Shown piece by piece: positions 23,814 to 36,263 of a stretch of 64,000 nt of DNA (the first letter of the stretch is position 1; each line of letters starts with the position of its first letter). The position numbers and the translations under genes were made by a program. Below the pieces are notes generated by a model. It saw only the letters and a program-made list of their open reading frames with translations. It searched no databases and was not told where the DNA came from. Location of the stretch: contig JAIOJX010000025.1 in NCBI GenBank assembly GCA_022376925.1, positions 187,915,801 through 187,979,800 of the forward strand. Direction: 5' to 3'. This DNA comes from Tragulus kanchil (taxonomy: Eukaryota > Chordata > Mammalia > Artiodactyla > Tragulidae).

Positions 23814-24296
23814 CTCATCCCTGTGCTTCTGACAGAAGACCAGGAACTGGGAGGCTGCGTCGCTCTTCCTGCCTCTCGGGGCAGAGGCCACGGCCTTCTT
23901 CCTGCCGGGAGGAGACCCCACTCCTCTCCTGGGCTCGGCCTCGGCGGTCTTCTGAGGCGTGGCCCTGCCTGTCCCTGGGTCACTGTCGTGGTTCTCGGCA
24001 GCACTGGACGGCTTGGCCCTCCGTCTCCTCTTGACAGGAGCGCCCTCCTCTCCGGAGGATGCGGGGCCGGCGGCAGCCTCCTCCCCGCCTCTGGGGGGCT
24101 CCGCCGCGGCTTCCGGGGACTCCGCAGCCACGCCCACCTCCTGGGCCACATGGGGGTTGAGGTGGAGCTGGTCCCCCACGTAGAGGAAGGTGAACTTGGC
24201 CCTGCGCTCGTCCACCGCCATGCGCGCGGCGGCCTCCGCCTGGACCAGGCCCATTTCCCACTGGGCCCTCAGCTTCCCGGAAATGGGCTTCAGGAG
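23814..24296 (-). CDS. NSD2: NSD2 linker and HMG-box start exon, intact copy, residues 310-470
   Basis: This exon encodes the region between PWWP 1 and the HMG box and the first part of the HMG box, which binds DNA. From acceptor TCTTTGCAG the frame reads [20 protein letters not shown], then [20 protein letters not shown], an acidic and Ala-rich linker, the basic patch [27 protein letters not shown] and finally [13 protein letters not shown]. It is 483 bp, 161 whole codons. The linker at about residues 365-395 is richer in Ala, Gly and Pro than the usual mammalian protein. The donor is GTCGGT, with C at +3; the phase of the next exon requires this site. A second copy, 7 bases shorter, lies at 22697-23172. 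Confidence 0.95.
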
Positions 24297-24960
<664 letters not shown>

Positions 24961-25265
24961 TTAAAATAAAATGTTAGAACTTGAAAGTTAGAATTTGGGA
25001 TGAAATTAGGCAAATCTATTAATAATTACTAGTATCAAGTCAGGAACTGCTTTGAAGTCACTTTACTTGGTGCCTCTGGAATCCGTTAGCCTCAAGACAA
25101 GTCCTCTGATTCCCCCCCACACACTCCACGCCCAAAGGGAAAACAGGCACGACACTCAGACAAGGTTCAAAGCCGACCGGGGAAGAATGCTGACCAGATT
25201 TCTTCCTGAGAGCCACTGAGGCAAACACCAACCCAGTCAGAGACGAGAGGACACCCGCCAGGGCC

Positions 25266-27438
25266 AGCCCTCCCTCTCAGCCCCCAGGGAACAGGCCCTG
25301 AAGGCCTCCAGGCAGCACGAGGCCACAGTCGCCCCACGTGCCGACTGCTGCCACCGGATCAGGAAGAAGCCACACCCTCCGTGCAGACAGGAGGAGCCCG
25401 AGTGAAGAAGGAAGGGCTGCCTGAGAGCCAGGGTGACAGCAGCTGGTTCAGAGGTCAGACCCCCGGGGAGCTGGGGGAGAGGCAGCTCTCCACTGGGCGC
25501 GGCCAGCCCCGTCCCTCACGCAGAGCGCCAGCCACGGGAGTCAAAGGGCACCTCCCAGGAAACCAGTGCCCCACAGGAAAAAGCGCACTTTTTCCCCCAA
25601 AAGCTCGAGACTCCCCCAACGAGGGGACCACCCGCCACCCCCGGCTCTAAGATACGCCAACGGCTCCCCCCACAGGCCACAGGCAGCCAAGTGCCGCCCT
25701 CCTGGACGCAGGCCAGCACCCAGACACCCGGGACCCAGAAGAGCCTCTAACAGGAAGGATTCCAAAACACACAGGAGCCCACGGCCTCTGCAGTCACAGA
25801 GCCCAGGCTGGGCAGAGGGACACCTGGCAGAGGAGGACTCCAGTTTGCTGGGAGAGGAGAACAAAGAAAGAGAAAGCGCCATTAGAAATTTTTAAATACT
25901 ACCACAAAAATAAAACTCAAGAAGAACTATGGATGGAAAGTCAGAAAATCTCCCAGAAAAAAGCTACAATGAAAACATCTACTCTCATAAGAAACCTACA
26001 GGGTCAATCTGTACAGCAGATGTGATACCCAAATAACTGGCCTTCCAGGGAGAAAACCAGAGGAGCTCATCAGCGCAGCACAAGCCCAGGCGTGAGAACT
26101 AGACCTTCCAGGAGCCTCAGCCAACACCCAGATCGGGCACACCTTTGGGACAGTGAAGCTGCTGGGGGAGGAAGACCATGGCTCCACGTTCAGAAAGTGA
26201 GAAACAGAACGGCAGCTCTGGATGCCAGAAGGAAATGCAGTAATACCTTCAAAATTCTGAGAATTACATTCAACTTACAGTTGCACACTCAGCCAAACCA
26301 AGAATCCAGCCTGAGCCCAGAGAAGTAGCACCTGCAAACCACGGGAACTCAGCGACCTCCCTCTCAGCCCCCAGGAACAGGCCCTGAAGGCCTCCAGGCA
26401 GCACGAGGCCACAGTCGCCCACGGGCCGACTGCTGCCACCGGATCAGGAAGAAGCCACACCCTCCGTGCAGACAGGAGGAGCCCGAGTGAAGAAGGAAGG
26501 GCTGCCTGAGAGCCAGGGTGACAGCAGCTGGTTCAGAGGTCAGACCCCCGGGGAGCTGGGGGAGAGGCAGCTCTCCACTGGGCGCGGCCAGCCCCGTCCC
26601 TCACGCAGAGCGCCAGCCACGGGAGTCAAAGGGCACCTCCCAGGAAACCAGTGCCCCACAGGAAAAAGCGCACTTTTTCCCCCAAAAGCTCGAGACTCCC
26701 CCAACGAGGGGACCACCCGCCACCCCCGGCTCTAAGATACGCCAACGGCTCCCCCCACAGGCCACAGGCAGCCAAGTGCCGCCCTCCTGGACGCAGGCCA
26801 GCACCCAGACACCCGGGACCCAGAAGAGCCTCTAACAGGAAGGATTCCAAAACACACAGGAGCCCACGGCCTCTGCAGTCACAGAGCCCAGGCTGGGCAG
26901 AGGGACACCTGGCAGAGGAGGACTCCAGTTTGCTGGGAGAGGAGAACAAAGAAAGAGAAAGCGCCATTAGAAATTTTTAAATACTACCACAAAAATAAAA
27001 CTCAAGAAGAACTATGGATGGAAAGTCAGAAAATCTCCCAGAAAAAAGCTACAATGAAAACATCTACTCTCATAAGAAACCTACAGGGTCAATCTGTACA
27101 GCAGATGTGATACCCAAATAACTGGCCTTCCAGGGAGAAAACCAGAGGAGCTCATCAGCGCAGCACAAGCCCAGGCGTGAGAACTAGACCTTCCAGGAGC
27201 CTCAGCCAACACCCAGATCGGGCACACCTTTGGGACAGTGAAGCTGCTGGGGGAGGAAGACCATGGCTCCACGTTCAGAAAGTGAGAAACAGAACGGCAG
27301 CTCTGGATGCCAGAAGGAAATGCAGTAATACCTTCAAAATTCTGAGAATTACATTCAACTTACAGTTGCACACTCAGCCAAACCAAGAATCCAGCCTGAG
27401 CCCAGAGAAGTAGCACCTGCAAACCACGGGAACTCAGC
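25266..27438 (+). repeat. Direct duplication 7 (offset ~1085)
   Basis: Bases 25266-26352 recur at 26353-27438 with changes only near the start of the copies. No exon is involved. The copies contain an old L1/HAL1-like fragment. Confidence 0.95.
25900..26290 (+). mobile_element. Old L1/HAL1-like LINE fragment (copy 26985-27375)
   Basis: Stretches such as CTGGATGCCAGAAGGAAATG and CCTTCAAAATTCTGAGAATT, then ACACTCAGCCAAAC, resemble an internal part of ancient L1/HAL1 elements. The assignment is from memory of the consensus and no alignment was run. Confidence 0.5.
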
Positions 27439-27516
27439 GCGACCTCCCCTCCCTTCCGCAGACGCCGAAAAGTGTCCTCCAGCAAAAAAGGGCAACTCAC
27501 CGAGGAAGCACAGCAT

Positions 27517-27702
27517 GGGGCTTCCCTGGTGGTCCAGCGGGTAAGGACGCCGCCTGGCAGTGCAGGGGGCGCCGGTTTGATCCCCGGCGCAGCGGACGGA
27601 TGTGTCCCACGACCGCGCCGGCGCTCTGCAGCGAGAGGCCACTGCGAGGGGAGGCGCACTCGGGCCAAAGCACAAAGATGGAAGTGAAAGACCAATAGAA
27701 GG
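27517..27702 (+). mobile_element. Lineage-type tRNA SINE, short-tailed, internally deleted
   Basis: Head GGGCTTCCCTGGTGGTCCAG, box B GGTTTGATCCCC, then a shortened body and tail GAAAGACCAATAGAAGGGGC. About 50 bases of the usual body are missing. Confidence 0.88.
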
Positions 27703-29975
27703 GGCCAAAAAGAACAAAAGAATTAAAAAAGAAAGAACAGCGTGGAGCCATAGGACACAGAGAGAGCACGGACCCCAAGAAAGCGCCTGCCTCCCCGCGG
27801 CTGTGAAGCGCGGGGGGAGAGAGGAGGCCAGCGGGGAGCGCCGGGAGAGGAGCAGCAGCAGCGTCTCCACGGAGGCAGACCAGGCCGGGAGGGCCGAAGC
27901 GACGCACAGGATCCAGGGAGCAGAAAGGAAATGGGACTCCAACACAGGCTTCCCTTTATTTTTCCAGTCAGAGAAACCAACTAATAGGATGAGTTTTAAG
28001 GACACAGAAATAAATACTTGCAAAAATTAAAGCTAAATGGCCAGCAAAGCATACGTTTTCAAAAGAAAGGCAACCGTTACCTCCGGAAAAATACAAAAGG
28101 TTGTACAAGAAAGAAAATGCAATTACAGAACACAGCTCGGTTTTTCACTGAATGATATTTACATACTCAAAGTCATATGTAAGGAAAATAGTGAGTTAAT
28201 TATACGGGAAGAAGTAAAGGGAAAGGAACAGGAAATGACTGAAGAAATCAATCTTTATTTACCATAACAGAAAGTTAACAGAAAATATATAAATGATAAA
28301 TCAAAAACAGTAGCTAAAACCAGAAGAAAGTGTTTAAACAGGTAAAAATAATTACTTCTGAGGAAGGCAGCAGAAAATATATAAATGATAAATCAAAAAA
28401 CAGTAGCTAAAACCAGAAGAAAATGTTTAAACAGTTAAAAATAATTACTTCTGAGGAAGGCAGGGGGCTATTTTTCACTATTAATCTCTCAGTACAATTT
28501 GACTTGTTTATACGTATGTATGCTTCTTGGATTTTAAAATAGCTAAGATTCAAAAATATGACAAGAGATTTGTGACTTCTGCCATTATTTTAATATTTTA
28601 AAAGACTTTCCCTTGATCATAGACATGGAAACAGATATATGTCATAGCATTTGCATAATGAAGAGAAATATTTTATGGTTACATATGATGAAACAATACG
28701 AACACACATCATTTTTAAAAATAAATAGCTAATGACACAGGAAAACGCTCTTTACATGTCAGCTGGAAAAAAATTATCAGAAAAAATATGATTCTTTCCT
28801 GCCCAGAAGCATAACAAACGGCGCTGGAGCAAAATAGGACCAATAGAGGCCAAAAGAACAAAAGAATTAAGAAGAAAGAACAGCGTGGAGCCATAGGACA
28901 CAGAGAGAGCACGGACCCCAAGAAAGCGCCTGCCTCCCCGCGGCTGTGAAGCGCGGGGGGAGAGAGGAGGCCAGCGGGGAGCGCCGGGAGAGGAGCAGCA
29001 GCAGCGTCTCCACGGAGGCAGACCAGGCCGGGAGGGCCGAAGCGACGCACAGGATCCAGGGAGCAGAAAGGAAATGGGACTCCAACACAGGCTTCTCTTT
29101 ATTTTTCCAGTCAGAGAAACCAACTAATAGGATGAGTTTTAAGGACACAGAAATAAATACTTGCAAAAATTAAAGCTAAATGGCCAGCAAAGCATACGTT
29201 TTCAAAAGAAAGGCAACCGTTACCTCCGGAAAAATACAAAAGGTTGTACAAGAAAGAAAATGCAATTACAGAACACAGCTCGGTTTTTCACTGAATGATA
29301 TTTACATACTCAAAGTCATATGTAAGGAAAATAGTGAGTTAATTATACGGGAAGAAGTAAAGGGAAAGGAACAGGAAATGACTGAAGAAATCAATCTTTA
29401 TTTACCATAACAGAAAGTTAACAGAAAATATATAAATGATAAATCAAAAACAGTAGCTAAAACCAGAAGAAAGTGTTTAAACAGGTAAAAATAATTACTT
29501 CTGAGGAAGGCAGCAGAAAATATATAAATGATAAATCAAAAAACAGTAGCTAAAACCAGAAGAAAATGTTTAAACAGTTAAAAATAATTACTTCTGAGGA
29601 AGGCAGGGGGCTATTTTTCACTATTAATCTCTCAGTACAATTTGACTTGTTTATACGTATGTATGCTTCTTGGATTTTAAAATAGCTAAGATTCAAAAAT
29701 ATGACAAGAGATTTGTGACTTCTGCCATTATTTTAATATTTTAAAAGACTTTCCCTTGATCATAGACATGGAAACAGATATATGTCATAGCATTTGCATA
29801 ATGAAGAGAAATATTTTATGGTTACATATGATGAAACAATACGAACACACATCATTTTTAAAAATAAATAGCTAATGACACAGGAAAACGCTCTTTACAT
29901 GTCAGCTGGAAAAATTATCAGATAATATGACAGGCTGATCCCAAGTTTATAAAATGAACTTAACATTTCTGAAGT
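27700..29975 (+). repeat. Direct duplication 8 (offset ~1143)
   Basis: Bases from about 27700 to 28780 recur from about 28845 to 29925. The end of the left copy (28780-28836) is a degraded, shortened version of 29920-30005. Decay at the contig edge points to an assembly overlap. Confidence 0.93.
28279..28463 (+). repeat. Local tandem repeat, two ~92-bp units
   Basis: The unit starting CAGAAAATATATAAATGATA at 28279 is repeated at 28371 with three or four differences. Both units are again present at about 29422-29606 through duplication 8. Unlike the 1.1-kb duplications, the units have diverged, so this repeat is probably real. Confidence 0.85.
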
Positions 29976-30965
29976 TCTTTCCTGCCCAGAAATGTCATAA
30001 CAAACGTAACCCAACTTTCTCTTATTTTTAAGCTTTTTTCTAATCCATCCGAATTGTATTTTGGTCCAATCAAAAGGTGAATCCTCACTTTATCTGACAC
30101 CATAATTAACCAACTGTCCAGCACCACCTGTTAGCAACCTTCCTTCCTGCGACTCTGGGTGTTCATGCTCACGGTCGGAAGGAAAACATTCGACACGAGC
30201 CCCCCACCCGTCCTGAGACAGCCTGGCCTCCACCACCAGCCCAGGTCCTAACACTGCAGGGCGTTCCTGCCCTCCGCACCACGGCCCATCAGAGGCAAGG
30301 TGACCCCTGGACCCTGGGCTGAACTGAGCCGGAGTCTGTTTCACGGGAAACCAAGAACGAGAACGGCCACACCCAAGCTTTGTGGTTCAGTCTCTGGGGG
30401 TCACCAAAACAGGCAAAGGAGACCCTGACAAAATCTCATACAGAGAAGGGCCCATTCCCTGTCACAGCAGAAATCCTCCACACCTCCTTCCCTGGCTGAC
30501 GGAACAGCAGAAAAGGAAAATCACAGTATCAAGTAACTCGGAACAGGACAAAGTTCGATTACCTGTGGAATTTTCAGAAAATGCTGGGATTTAGAAATAC
30601 GGCAATGCGGGTTCCCTTCCGTAACACAGAAAAGATGAAAACGAAAACCTCCACAACAGAAGAGAACCTGTCTAGAGGCCCCACGTCTAAAGGGAAGCCA
30701 GTAGGACCCAGGTGGACAGGGAGGCAATGACGTCCCCAGGTGCAGAAGAAGAGCCCTGTTATCTTACAGCATGACCTCCCAGCACACACCTCCTGAGCCA
30801 ACCTCAGGGCCCGGCCTCAGAGCGGCCGGCTCATCCATCTACATGCCCCGGCAGCTGGTTGCCAAGACAAGTTTTGCTGCTGCAAATCACCTAAACGCTG
30901 TTAGATGTTCAAAGGAAGCCTCCACTCTGACAAGAGCTGTGCTCCCTCCTGCAGACTTCAGGTTT

Positions 30966-31267
30966 TTTAAATTTTTTTTTTTTTTTTGAGGGGCGGGGTG
31001 GGTTGGGGAGGGAGGCCTGCGGGCAGGCCACTTCTATTGGTCTTTCATTTATCTATTTTCATCCGTCTTTGTTCTCCCATCATAGTGGCCTCTGTTGTCA
31101 CTGAGCACTGGCTCCGGGCGCATGCGCTCCAGAGCTCCGCTCGGTAATTGGACACATCAGTCCAGCCGCTCCGCGGCACGTGGGATGTTCCCAGGCCAGG
31201 GATCGAACCGGCGCCCCTCGCACTGCAAGGCGGTGTCCTTACCCACTGGACCACCAGGGAAGCCCCA
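30966..31267 (-). mobile_element. Lineage-type tRNA SINE, long C-rich-tailed form
   Basis: On the minus strand: GGGGCTTCCCTGGTGGTCCA head, B box, common body, TGAAAGACCAATAGAAGTGG, then a C-rich stretch and poly(A). It is flanked by an imperfect target duplication, GACTTCAGGTTTT (30954) and GACCTCAGATTTT (31267). Confidence 0.9.
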
Positions 31268-31289
31268 GACCTCAGATTTTAAAGCTCAA

Positions 31290-31620
31290 GTGTGGGCTTC
31301 CCTGGGGCTCAGTGGTCAAGAGTCTCCCTGCCAACGCGGGAAGAGACCCAGGCGTGAACCCTGATCTGGGGAGCTCTCACCTGCTGCAGAGCAACGACGC
31401 CACGTGCCGCAGCTGCCGAGCCCGCGCTCTGCAGCCCGGGAGCCACAACCACCGCCGCTACCGAAGCCTGCTCCCTGGCGCCTGTGCTCCACAGCAGACA
31501 CCAAAACTAGAGAGCGAGAAAGAAACAGGAAACCTAGAGAGCAGCCCCCACTTGCCCCAACAGGACATAGACCTGAACAGCAACCGAGACCCAGCACGGC
31601 CAAAAATAATTACATAAAAT
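31290..31620 (+). mobile_element. CHR-1-like tRNA SINE
   Basis: The head GGGCTTCCCTGGGGCTCAG, then GCCAACGCGGGAAGAGAC, the repeated GAAGCCTGCTCCCTGGC and CACAGCAGACACC motifs and tail CCCAGCACGGCCAAAAATAA fit the longer, non-ruminant-specific cetartiodactyl CHR type. Confidence 0.75.
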
Positions 31621-31706
31621 TATATATGCAGAAAAAGCTTACACGTGTCACTACTGAGTGAAACTCAAACACTCCTATAATCCAAGTATGATAAATAAAA
31701 AATACA

Positions 31707-32040
31707 GGACTTCCCTGGTGGTCCAGTGGGTGGGGACACCGCCTTGCAGGGCAAGGGGCGCCGGTTCGAGCCCTGGCCTGGGAAGATCCCACATCCCGCG
31801 GAGCAGCTGGACCGATGTGTCCAACTACCGAGCCGGAGCTCTGGTGCGCATGCGCCCAGGGCCAGTGCTCTGCGACAACAGACGCCACCGCGATGGGAGG
31901 CCCACAGGAGCCGAAGAACAAAGACGGATGAAAATAGAGAAATGAAAGACCAATAGAAGTGGCCCGCCCATCCCCCTCCCTCCCCACCTCACCCCCCAAA
32001 AGAAATAAATAAATAAATCTTTAAAAAAAAAAAAAAAGAA
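31707..32040 (+). mobile_element. Lineage-type tRNA SINE, long C-rich-tailed form
   Basis: GGACTTCCCTGGTGGTCC head, GGTTCGAGCCC box B, body to TGAAAGACCAATAGAAGTGG, then the C-rich extension, AAATAAATAAATAAATC and poly(A). Confidence 0.9.
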
Positions 32041-32267
32041 CAAGAAAGAATCCAAGTGTGACCACTGGCATTGCAAAAGCCGGGGGAGTGCCTTGCCAAC
32101 ATAAAAACACTGAAAGTGGGCACAAAATTATTAAAATTAAATCACCAAACACACGGATCCTGCAGGGGAAATAACTGCTCAAGTGGCAGTGTTTTCAGGA
32201 AAAAGCCTTGGGGCGACCCAGGGAGCCAGGTGGACACAGCACAAATTCAGATTTTAAGTCACAAAAG

Positions 32268-32510
32268 GGCTTCCCTGGTGGTCCAGTGGGTAAAGAGTCC
32301 GCCCTGCAGTGCAGGGGGCACCGGTTGGATCCCTGGCCTGGGAAGATCCCACATGCCCCGGAGCAGCTGGGCTGGTGTGTCCAATTACGAGCCAGCGCTC
32401 CGGAGCGCATGCGCCCAGAGCCGGTGCTCTGCGGTGGGGGAGGCCGCTGTGATGGGAGGCCCACACGGGCCAAAGAACAGAGATGGATAAAAATAAATTA
32501 AAAAAAAAAA
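32268..32510 (+). mobile_element. Lineage-type tRNA SINE, short-tailed form
   Basis: GGGCTTCCCTGGTGGTCCAG head, GGTTGGATCCC box B, body with GAGCGCATGCGCCCAGAGCC, tail GATGGATAAAAATAAATT and A run. Confidence 0.9.
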
Positions 32511-32582
32511 TGTCAAGAAAAAAAGAGGCAATAGTAACATCCGGCTGCTTACTAGTCTCTGTGCTAAGAGTGTTCCCCAAAA

Positions 32583-33260
32583 GTGGTGTCACCATCAGCT
32601 GTGTCGGTCACACTAGACGAAGGGAAGACACCCCAGCAGCCTCCGGAGCTTAAAGAATCATCTCTGAGCAGCTCACTCCCCGCTCCGCCGGCTAAGCAGG
32701 GCCCCGGCAGCCGAGCTCCAGAGCCCACGCCTCACCTCGGAGGACACGGCTGCGACGTCCTAAGCAAAAGTGTAGACGTGCTGAGCCAGAGCACGGATCC
32801 ACGTGGCAATGTGTGTCTGTCTTATTCAGAGAAGATGCTCAGACTACAGAAACTACTCAACTCTAAATCGGGGGATCATGCAGCAAAGTTCATTGACCCT
32901 GGTAGCTGGAACAGAGAGACGTGCAAAGACTCCTTTAGTTACTACGGCCTGATTCGCTGGGAGGTTGAGAGAAACAAAGCAGAAATTCCAGAGCTAAAAA
33001 AGATCCGAGAGGCTGCGTGTGATGCGCTCTGCAGACAACCCGTGTTGCCGAGCGTCACTAATTCCATGACTCCCGTGGCGTGGAGTCACAGGGCCCTGGC
33101 CAGCCCTGCCGGGGCTGCGGAGAGCTGGGCGGGAGGCCCGGTGCCGAGGTGGGGGCCCAGCCCCTCCACAGCAGGATGGCCTGGTTTCTGCCTTAACGGG
33201 GACTTCTGCCACACTCTGACTGAGTTCAAATGCCTCTGGGGTGCACCCTGGGGCCCCTGA
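32583..33260 (+). pseudogene. Unidentified open frame, possible retrocopy fragment (antisense to NSD2)
   Basis: This frame stays open for about 225 codons from an upstream stop near 32565, without an ATG at its left end. Its central part (about codons 83-150, including KMLRLQKLLNSKSGDHAAKF, DPGSWNRETCKDSF and RWEVERNKAEIPELKKIREA) looks like a genuine charged helical protein rather than random translation. The last 70 codons are GC-rich and less convincing. An AATAAA lies about 560 bases after the stop (near 33825) within AT-rich sequence that could be a 3' UTR. I could not identify the parent protein. The second copy, 33941-34423, is due to duplication 9. It may be chance. Confidence 0.25.
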
Positions 33261-35002
33261 AACCCCAACAGGGGCTCCCTGATGCTGGCGAGCTGATGAT
33301 GCTCACATCCTGCATCGAATCAGAGTCAAAACCAGCCCAGCCCCAATGCCCTGTGTGCCTGCAGCAGGTGCACGTGCGCCGGGGCCTCGGGACCCAGGAG
33401 AAGGCCTCGCGTCCGACCTGTGATCCCTACATCTGTCTTCCGGGGGCACCACTGTACCCACTCCCAGCAGCACTGCCCTGGCAAGGGCACTGAGGCCCCA
33501 GGACCAGCCCCACTCTAGCTGTCCACCCCCCGGAGGGCACAGGTCACCAGGGCGCCAACTTGGTCAGATCCAAGTCTGTATCACCACGACTCACCTTCCC
33601 CAACCAGTCAGACCCTCCTCTAGAAGAACTGCACACGAGACTCTCAAGCCACCGATTTTGGTTTTGAATTGTCACTTATTATTTAAATTCGCATCTGTTC
33701 CAATCTGTATCACTAACACATTACATTCTTGATATGTTCTCTAATTGTTCTCTGATTTATACTCAAGTCTCATGACACCAAAGATATCATTTCTAGTTTT
33801 TTTCCTTCTTCTCACAGACTTAATAAAATACACTGGGCTTTAACGAGAAGCTGGCTAAGCAGGGCCCCGGCAGCCGAGCTCCAGAGCCCACGCCTCACCT
33901 CGGAGGACACGGCTGCGACGTCCTAAGCAAAAGTGTAGACGTGCTGAGCCAGAGCACGGATCCACGTGGCAATGTGTGTCTGTCTTATTCAGAGAAGATG
34001 CTCAGACTACAGAAACTACTCAACTCTAAATCGGGGGATCATGCAGCAAAGTTCATTGACCCTGGTAGCTGGAACAGAGAGACGTGCAAAGACTCCTTTA
34101 GTTACTACGGCCTGATTCGCTGGGAGGTTGAGAGAAACAAAGCAGAAATTCCAGAGCTAAAAAAGATCCGAGAGGCTGCGTGTGATGCGCTCTGCAGACA
34201 ACCCGTGTTGCCGAGCGTCACTAATTCCATGACTCCCGTGGCGTGGAGTCACAGGGCCCTGGCCAGCCCTGCCGGGGCTGCGGAGAGCTGGGCGGGAGGC
34301 CCGGTGCCGAGGTGGGGGCCCAGCCCCTCCACAGCAGGATGGCCTGGTTTCTGCCTTAACGGGGACTTCTGCCACACTCTGACTGAGTTCAAATGCCTCT
34401 GGGGTGCACCCTGGGGCCCCTGAAACCCCAACAGGGGCTCCCTGATGCTGGCGAGCTGATGATGCTCACATCCTGCATCGAATCAGAGTCAAAACCAGCC
34501 CAGCCCCAATGCCCTGTGTGCCTGCAGCAGGTGCACGTGCGCCGGGGCCTCGGGACCCAGGAGAAGGCCTCGCGTCCGACCTGTGATCCCTACATCTGTC
34601 TTCCGGGGGCACCACTGTACCCACTCCCAGCAGCACTGCCCTGGCAAGGGCACTGAGGCCCCAGGACCAGCCCCACTCTAGCTGTCCACCCTCCGGAGGG
34701 CACAGGTCACCAGGGCGCCAACTTGGTCAGATCCAAGTCTGTATCACCACGACTCACCTTCCCCAACCAGTCAGACCCTCCTCTAGAAGAACTGCACACG
34801 AGACTCTCAAGCCACCGATTTTGGTTTTGAATTGTCACTTATTATTTAAATTCGCATCTGTTCCAATCTGTATCACTAACACATTACATTCTTGATATGT
34901 TCTCTAATTGTTCTCTGATTTATACTCAAGTCTCATGACACCAAAGATATCATTTCTAGTTTTTTTCCTTCTTCTCACAGACTTAATAAAATACACTGGG
35001 AC
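32688..35002 (+). repeat. Direct duplication 9 (offset ~1163)
   Basis: Bases 32688 to about 33839 recur at 33851 to about 35002. Only one substitution was noticed (near 33527/34690). A short filler of about 12 bases separates the copies. Confidence 0.95.
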
Positions 35003-35439
35003 ATTTTTTAAACCAAAATGTAGTATAAAATACTAATTCTGAAAATCATGCTGACCTAAGTAATCACTGTATATCTAAATAATATATTATCATAAAACCT
35101 GAAAAGCAACTGACAAGGCAAAGACCACTTCTCCTCTGATACCAACTCAAACAGATGAAGCACATATCCAAGTTGGATATAAAAAGAAAAGCAATGCGGA
35201 ACATCTGAATCACTAACCATGCAAAGGTGCAAAATGAACCACAAAAACCTTGAAATCCACCCACCCGTGCCAAGTAGCCAATTCCAATGCTGTATGAGCG
35301 GCCAGTAAGAACACGGAAAGGGATGTGAGGGCGATCTGGCTGTGACACCTGTCACCCCGCTGATCGCCAGCGTTGACGCAGCTGACCTGGCTGGCGTCCC
35401 GCCCTCCCTGCCCGCTCCCTGCGCGTCCCTCCCGAAGCC

Positions 35440-36160
35440 GTGCGCTCAAAGAGGACAGCCGCCCGATGGAGGACCAGGCTCCGGTCAAGGCTGTACAAGC
35501 AGCTGTACTCCCTGCTGGAACCTCCAAACAAGCTCTCAGAAACATGAAAAGGGGGCTTCCCTGGTGGTCCAGTGGGTAAGGACACCGCCTGGCAGTGCAA
35601 GGGGCGCCGGTTCCATCCCTGGCCTAGGAAGATTCCGCGTGCCGCGGAGCGGCTGGACCCACGTGTCCAACTACCGAGCTGGCGCTCTGGAGCGCACGCG
35701 CCTGGGGCCGGTGCTCTGCGACAACAGGGGCCACCGCGATGGGAGGCCCACAGGAGCCAAAGAACAAAGACAGATGAAAATGGACAAAATGAAAGACCAA
35801 TAGCAGTGGCCCGTCCACTCCCCTCCCTCCCCACCCCCCCAAATAAATAAATAAATAAATCTTTAAAAAAAAAAAAAACATGAAAAGGCGCTCAACATCA
35901 CTAATCACGAGAGAGATGCAAATCAAAGCCACACACAGCAGACAGAAAGCAGAGCGGCGGCCGCCAGGGCTGGGCACGGGCGCCGAGGCGGAGCTCGCCC
36001 ACGGCGGGGCGGCGGGCTGACGGAGCGGCCGGAGCTCGGGGCACAGACGGTGGCGACCGCTACACAGCAACGCGAATGGATGGCACACCAGTCAACTGAA
36101 CACCCGACCGAGGCGGCAAAGCTTATGTTCGTATATTCTAACACGATAAAAAAGGGGAGG
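35440..36160 (+). mobile_element. Old L1 3' end interrupted by a SINE (copy 36562-37282)
   Basis: CATGAAAAGGCGCTCAACAT followed by CACTAATCACGAGAGAGATG, then a part resembling 'agaaagcagagcggcggccg', and the end TATGTTCGTATATTCTAACA follow the order of an L1 3' end. The element is far more GC-rich than its consensus. A SINE sits at 35553-35880, with target duplication AAACATGAAAAGG on both sides. Confidence 0.75.
35553..35880 (+). mobile_element. Lineage-type tRNA SINE, long C-rich-tailed form
   Basis: Full structure with head, B box, body, C-rich extension, AAATAAATAAATAAATC and poly(A). The target duplication AAACATGAAAAGG shows insertion into L1. It is repeated at 36675-37002 by duplication 10. 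Confidence 0.93.
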
Positions 36161-36263
36161 AAGAAAGCAGCACAGTGGGGCTGCTGGAGGAAGAGGAGGG
36201 AAGCAGCCGGGAGAGGCGCACGGCTCCGCGGAAGGCAGGGTGGAAGAGCAGCCCGCTCGGTAC

